A stretch of DNA of 8,387 nt from Thermoplasmatales archaeon (lineage in GTDB: Archaea > Thermoplasmatota > Thermoplasmata > Thermoplasmatales > GCA-001856825), in NCBI GenBank assembly GCA_014874235.1, contig JACWAC010000050.1:1-8387 (forward strand). Reading direction: 5' to 3'. The notes under the pieces are model-generated. The model ran no database searches. It had not been told where the DNA came from and saw nothing but the letters and a program-made list of their open reading frames with translations. Both the position numbers and the translations under genes were made by a program. Positions 5,927 through 8,387 of the stretch are shown here, in pieces (the first letter of the stretch is position 1; each line of letters begins with the position of its first letter).

Positions 5927-5939
5927 TCGGTTTAACCGA
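5927..5939. repeat. 13-bp inverted repeat just upstream of the rps6e TATA box
   Basis: TCGGTT-T-AACCGA has two perfect 6-bp arms around one base. A one-base spacer cannot form an RNA hairpin loop, so a protein-binding dyad is more likely. It abuts the BRE-like sequence of the rps6e promoter. It could be an activator or repressor site, or coincidence. Confidence 0.35.
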
Positions 5940-5990
5940 ACCCGCAATATTCAGTGCATAAAGACTAGTTCGCAGAATTCCGTTTATCTC

Positions 5991-6000
5991 GAAAAATTAG
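5991..6000 (-). terminator. Candidate oligo-T terminator of the acyl-CoA synthetase gene
   Basis: About 65 nt beyond the synthetase stop, the minus strand carries CTAATTTTTC, a T-rich stretch of the type that ends archaeal transcripts. An imperfect stem-loop with 6-bp arms (AATCGA/TCGATT, 6016-6037, 10-nt loop) lies between the stop and the T run, but is too far from it to be a bacterial-type hairpin. The rest of the 187-bp spacer (5878-6064) holds only the rps6e promoter elements; I see no gene in it. Confidence 0.3.
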
Positions 6001-6064
6001 ATATTTCAACCTCAGAATCGATGTTCTCTCGTCGATTTTGATAGTGCCATCTCCATCCGCTGGA

Positions 6065-8387
6065 TCAGACTTGATTTCTTGTGACGCTCTTTGCAACGAA
6101 TGGAGCAGTGCTCTGGGATATATTTGCTACTCTTATTCTGAAGTCAACGGTCTTGGTTCCCTTGCCCTTTTCAAGCACCATAACGGGATTGAGATCAAGT
6201 TCAACGATCTCCGGATTGTCATATACGAGGTGGGAGATTCTCACTATGACGTCCTTGTATGCATCCTCGTCCGCGACTATTCCGCCTCGGTACCCTTTCA
6301 GTATCTTGGCTGTCCTGAGTTCGGAGATCATCTGGTCTGCATCAACCCTGTCTAGAGGTGCAAGCCTGGTGGAAATGTCCTTTAGCAGCTCAACAAGTTT
6401 TCCTCCCATTCCTGCTACTACCAGAGGACCGAATGCAGGATCGTGTGTCGAGCCGGCTATCATCTCAATGCCCTCCGAGACCATTTCCTGAGCCACCAGG
6501 TAATCAACCTCGAAGCCCTTGGATTCAAGCATTGATACCATCGCTCCAGCTTCAGTAGGGGCTTCTGAAACGGGTATGTTCAGTTTAACCGCACCAACAT
6601 CACTCTTGTGTATGAGTTTTGGCCCGTATGCCTTTAATGCCACAGTTCCCGTCCAGTCCTGTGTCCTCTTCTTCAATTCTTCCGGGTCTATGGCAGTGGC
6701 AGTTTTTATGGTCGGAATCTTGTAAGTGTTGAGAACGAAATTGCATTCATTGTAGGTCAGCCATTCCTTTCCTCCCCTCAGTGCCTTTGAAATGATTGCC
6801 TTCACACTATCCTTGTCTATATCTTTCTCTTCAACGGGCTTTCTTGCAGGCGCATGTTTCCACTTTCCGTACTCCACTGCCTTTGACAGAGATATAGCTG
6901 CATCTTCGGGGAAGGGGAAGGAAGGGATGCTGATTCCGTCTCCTTTCAAGATTTCAGAAATACCCCTTGTGCCCATGAAGACAGAGACCACGGTCTTCGA
7001 ATTGTTTGTCTTCTTGGTACCATCTATTATGTTCCTTGCAACGCTGTTTGGATCAAGAGCTCCCGGGAGGATAAAGATGACTATAATCGAGTCCACTTCA
7101 TCGACAGACCCCAGTATTTCAAGAGCTTTTGAATAGGCATCCGTTCCTATCCCGGCGGTCATATCTACCGGGTTCTTCACACTGGCAATGGATGGAAGAA
7201 TCTTTCTCAGTTTCTCCTTGACTTCTGGAGAAAGGTCTGGAACGACAAGTCCATGAGATTCGCAAGCATCTGCCGCCAGTATGCCCGCACCTCCAGCATT
7301 TGTCAGTATGGCAACCCTATTCCCCTTCGGTACTGGCTGATGGGCGAGCACAGATGTCAGCTCGAACATTTCGTCAAGGGTATCTGTCCTGACCACCCCG
7401 CTCTGCTTGAACAGAGCATCTACCGTCACATCTGATGTGGACAACAGAGCGGCCGTGTGAGACTGAGTCGCCCTGAACCCAGCAGTTCCCCTTCCACTCT
7501 TCACAACAATTATTGGTTTTTTCTTTGTGACTCTTCTCGCAAGCCTCGAGAACTTTATGGGATTTCCGAATGATTCTAGATACATCAGGATGACATCTGT
7601 GTCATCGTCATTTTCCCAGTACTGTATCAGGTCGTTTCCGGAAATGTCCATCTTGTTTCCAACCGAAACGAACGAACTCAGTCCCAGTCCCAGTTTTGTA
7701 GTTATATCGAAGACAGCAATTCCAAGTGCCCCCGATTGCGAAAGGAATGACACCCTTCCCTTTACCGGCTTGAAGGGCGAGAACTGTCCATTGAGACTGA
7801 CTTTGTCTGAGTTGTTCACCACTCCCATGCAATTTGGTCCGATGACTCTCATCCCATACCTGTCACACATCTCTGTGAGTTTCACCTGTCTCTCTTTCCC
7901 CTCTACTCCTACCTCAGAGAAACCAGACGTAATGATGACCAATCCCTTGACCCCTTTCTCGCCACATTCATCGATCACCTTGAGGGAGAATTCCGCAGGA
8001 ACCACTATCAAAGCCATTTCAACTGGAAATTCAATATCTTTCACTGATTTGTAAGCCCTTATTCCCTGTACGAAGTCGTGGGAGGGGTTGACCGGGAATA
8101 TCTGACCCTTGAAATTGCTTTCAAGCAGGTTGTAGAAGAGCTGTCCACCAATGGATTCCCTGTTCGAGGAAGCACCTATAACAGCGACGCTCTTGGGTTC
8201 AAGAAAGATCTTCACGGCATTTATCGCCGAAGCTGCGTCCCTGCTCTCAAAGTTGTCAATTGCCTCCGGGAGGGAGGATGGCAAAAACTTGACCTCCAGC
8301 GCCCCGGGCTTGGTTGACGCTTCAACTGCGAATCCGAGGCTCTTTACCACGGCGATCATCTTGTAGTTCTCAGGCGCAACGTAAGCG
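6065..8387 (-). CDS. GNAT-fused ADP/NDP-forming acyl-CoA synthetase, 5' end beyond window
   Basis: Interconverts an acyl-CoA and acid with ADP plus phosphate and ATP, via a phosphohistidine. An ATG at 8359 would give 764 residues, but the frame stays open through the window edge. The codons before it, AYVAPENYK, run into MIAVVKSLGF. This is the N..M....K.LGF end of a GNAT acetyltransferase domain, so the true start is outside. Numbered from that Met: GNAT tail 1-28; CoA-binding Rossmann domain about 50-180 (VAVIGASSNRESIGG, IGPNCMG); ligase domain with FLSQSGALG (205-213) and the likely phospho-histidine His301 in SHTAAL; second ligase domain about 345-480; ATP-grasp domain about 515-742 with LIHKSDVGAVKL (582-593), DPAFGPLVVAGMGG (640-653) and LDLNP (721-725). 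Retained His301 suggests an active ligase, unlike the degenerate ligase domain of Salmonella Pat. The acyl substrate cannot be read from sequence. Confidence 0.93.
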   Translation of the reverse strand, partial: AYVAPENYKMIAVVKSLGFAVEASTKPGALEVKFLPSSLPEAIDNFESRDAASAINAVKIFLEPKSVAVIGASSNRESIGGQLFYNLLESNFKGQIFPVNPSHDFVQGIRAYKSVKDIEFPVEMALIVVPAEFSLKVIDECGEKGVKGLVIITSGFSEVGVEGKERQVKLTEMCDRYGMRVIGPNCMGVVNNSDKVSLNGQFSPFKPVKGRVSFLSQSGALGIAVFDITTKLGLGLSSFVSVGNKMDISGNDLIQYWENDDDTDVILMYLESFGNPIKFSRLARRVTKKKPIIVVKSGRGTAGFRATQSHTAALLSTSDVTVDALFKQSGVVRTDTLDEMFELTSVLAHQPVPKGNRVAILTNAGGAGILAADACESHGLVVPDLSPEVKEKLRKILPSIASVKNPVDMTAGIGTDAYSKALEILGSVDEVDSIIVIFILPGALDPNSVARNIIDGTKKTNNSKTVVSVFMGTRGISEILKGDGISIPSFPFPEDAAISLSKAVEYGKWKHAPARKPVEEKDIDKDSVKAIISKALRGGKEWLTYNECNFVLNTYKIPTIKTATAIDPEELKKRTQDWTGTVALKAYGPKLIHKSDVGAVKLNIPVSEAPTEAGAMVSMLESKGFEVDYLVAQEMVSEGIEMIAGSTHDPAFGPLVVAGMGGKLVELLKDISTRLAPLDRVDADQMISELRTAKILKGYRGGIVADEDAYKDVIVRISHLVYDNPEIVELDLNPVMVLEKGKGTKTVDFRIRVANISQSTAPFVAKSVTRNQV

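Noticed and set aside
7527..8054. Plus-strand frame of 175 codons inside the acyl-CoA synthetase
   Set aside because: It lies antisense to the conserved CoA-ligase domain, its Ser/Pro/Thr-rich product shows no motif, and no SD or promoter is visible.
8357..8359. ATG as the start of a 764-residue acyl-CoA synthetase
   Set aside because: The frame continues upstream through the window edge with GNAT-like residues, and the ATG falls inside the GNAT tail.
1..8387. CRISPR array, insertion sequence, defence or phage genes
   Set aside because: No spaced direct repeats, transposase or integrase motifs, or toxin-antitoxin-like small gene pairs were found. All large frames are explained by core genes.

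Overview
The window looks archaeal and most likely comes from a member of Thermoplasmatota (Thermoplasma-like lineages). It carries archaeal ribosomal protein S6e and initiation factor aIF2 gamma. It also has archaeal TATA/BRE-type promoters, Shine-Dalgarno sites matching GGAGGTGATC, GTG/TTG starts, and a FixABCX electron-transfer cluster of the kind found in respiring archaea. The lineage is an inference from gene content, not from a database match.

Layout. At the left edge, on the minus strand, lies the 5' part of a tRNA-Thr(GGU) gene that runs off the window. A 90-bp divergent spacer separates it from a tightly packed plus-strand operon fixC-fixX-etfB(fixA)-etfA(fixB) (141-3558). This encodes a complete membrane-associated ETF:quinone oxidoreductase system. 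FixX has a full eight-cysteine ferredoxin set, and EtfB has a VGP-type nucleotide/FAD loop. Together these point to the electron-bifurcating form, in which NADH reduces both quinone and ferredoxin, although a plain acyl-CoA dehydrogenase-to-quinone route is not excluded. Next on the plus strand is an HhH-GPD DNA glycosylase of the endonuclease III-related/MagIII type. Its conserved N-terminal coding sequence extends upstream of the first usable start codon.

From 4284 onward everything is on the minus strand. Ribosomal protein S6e and aIF2 gamma overlap by 23 bp and form a translation operon with its own promoter and SD site. Upstream of it, across a 187-bp spacer, lies a large ADP/NDP-forming acyl-CoA synthetase that enters from the right edge. 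Its open frame continues past the window end, and the first residues visible are the tail of a GNAT acetyltransferase domain. The gene is therefore probably a GNAT-acyl-CoA ligase fusion with a retained catalytic histidine.

Together the metabolic genes suggest oxidation or activation of organic and fatty acids: CoA-thioester interconversion by the ligase, and flavin-based electron flow to quinone and perhaps ferredoxin by FixABCX. No mobile element, CRISPR array or obvious new defence system is visible. The most unusual points are the missing start codon of the glycosylase, the N-terminal GNAT fusion, the eight-cysteine FixX, and the degenerate zinc knuckle in aIF2 gamma.
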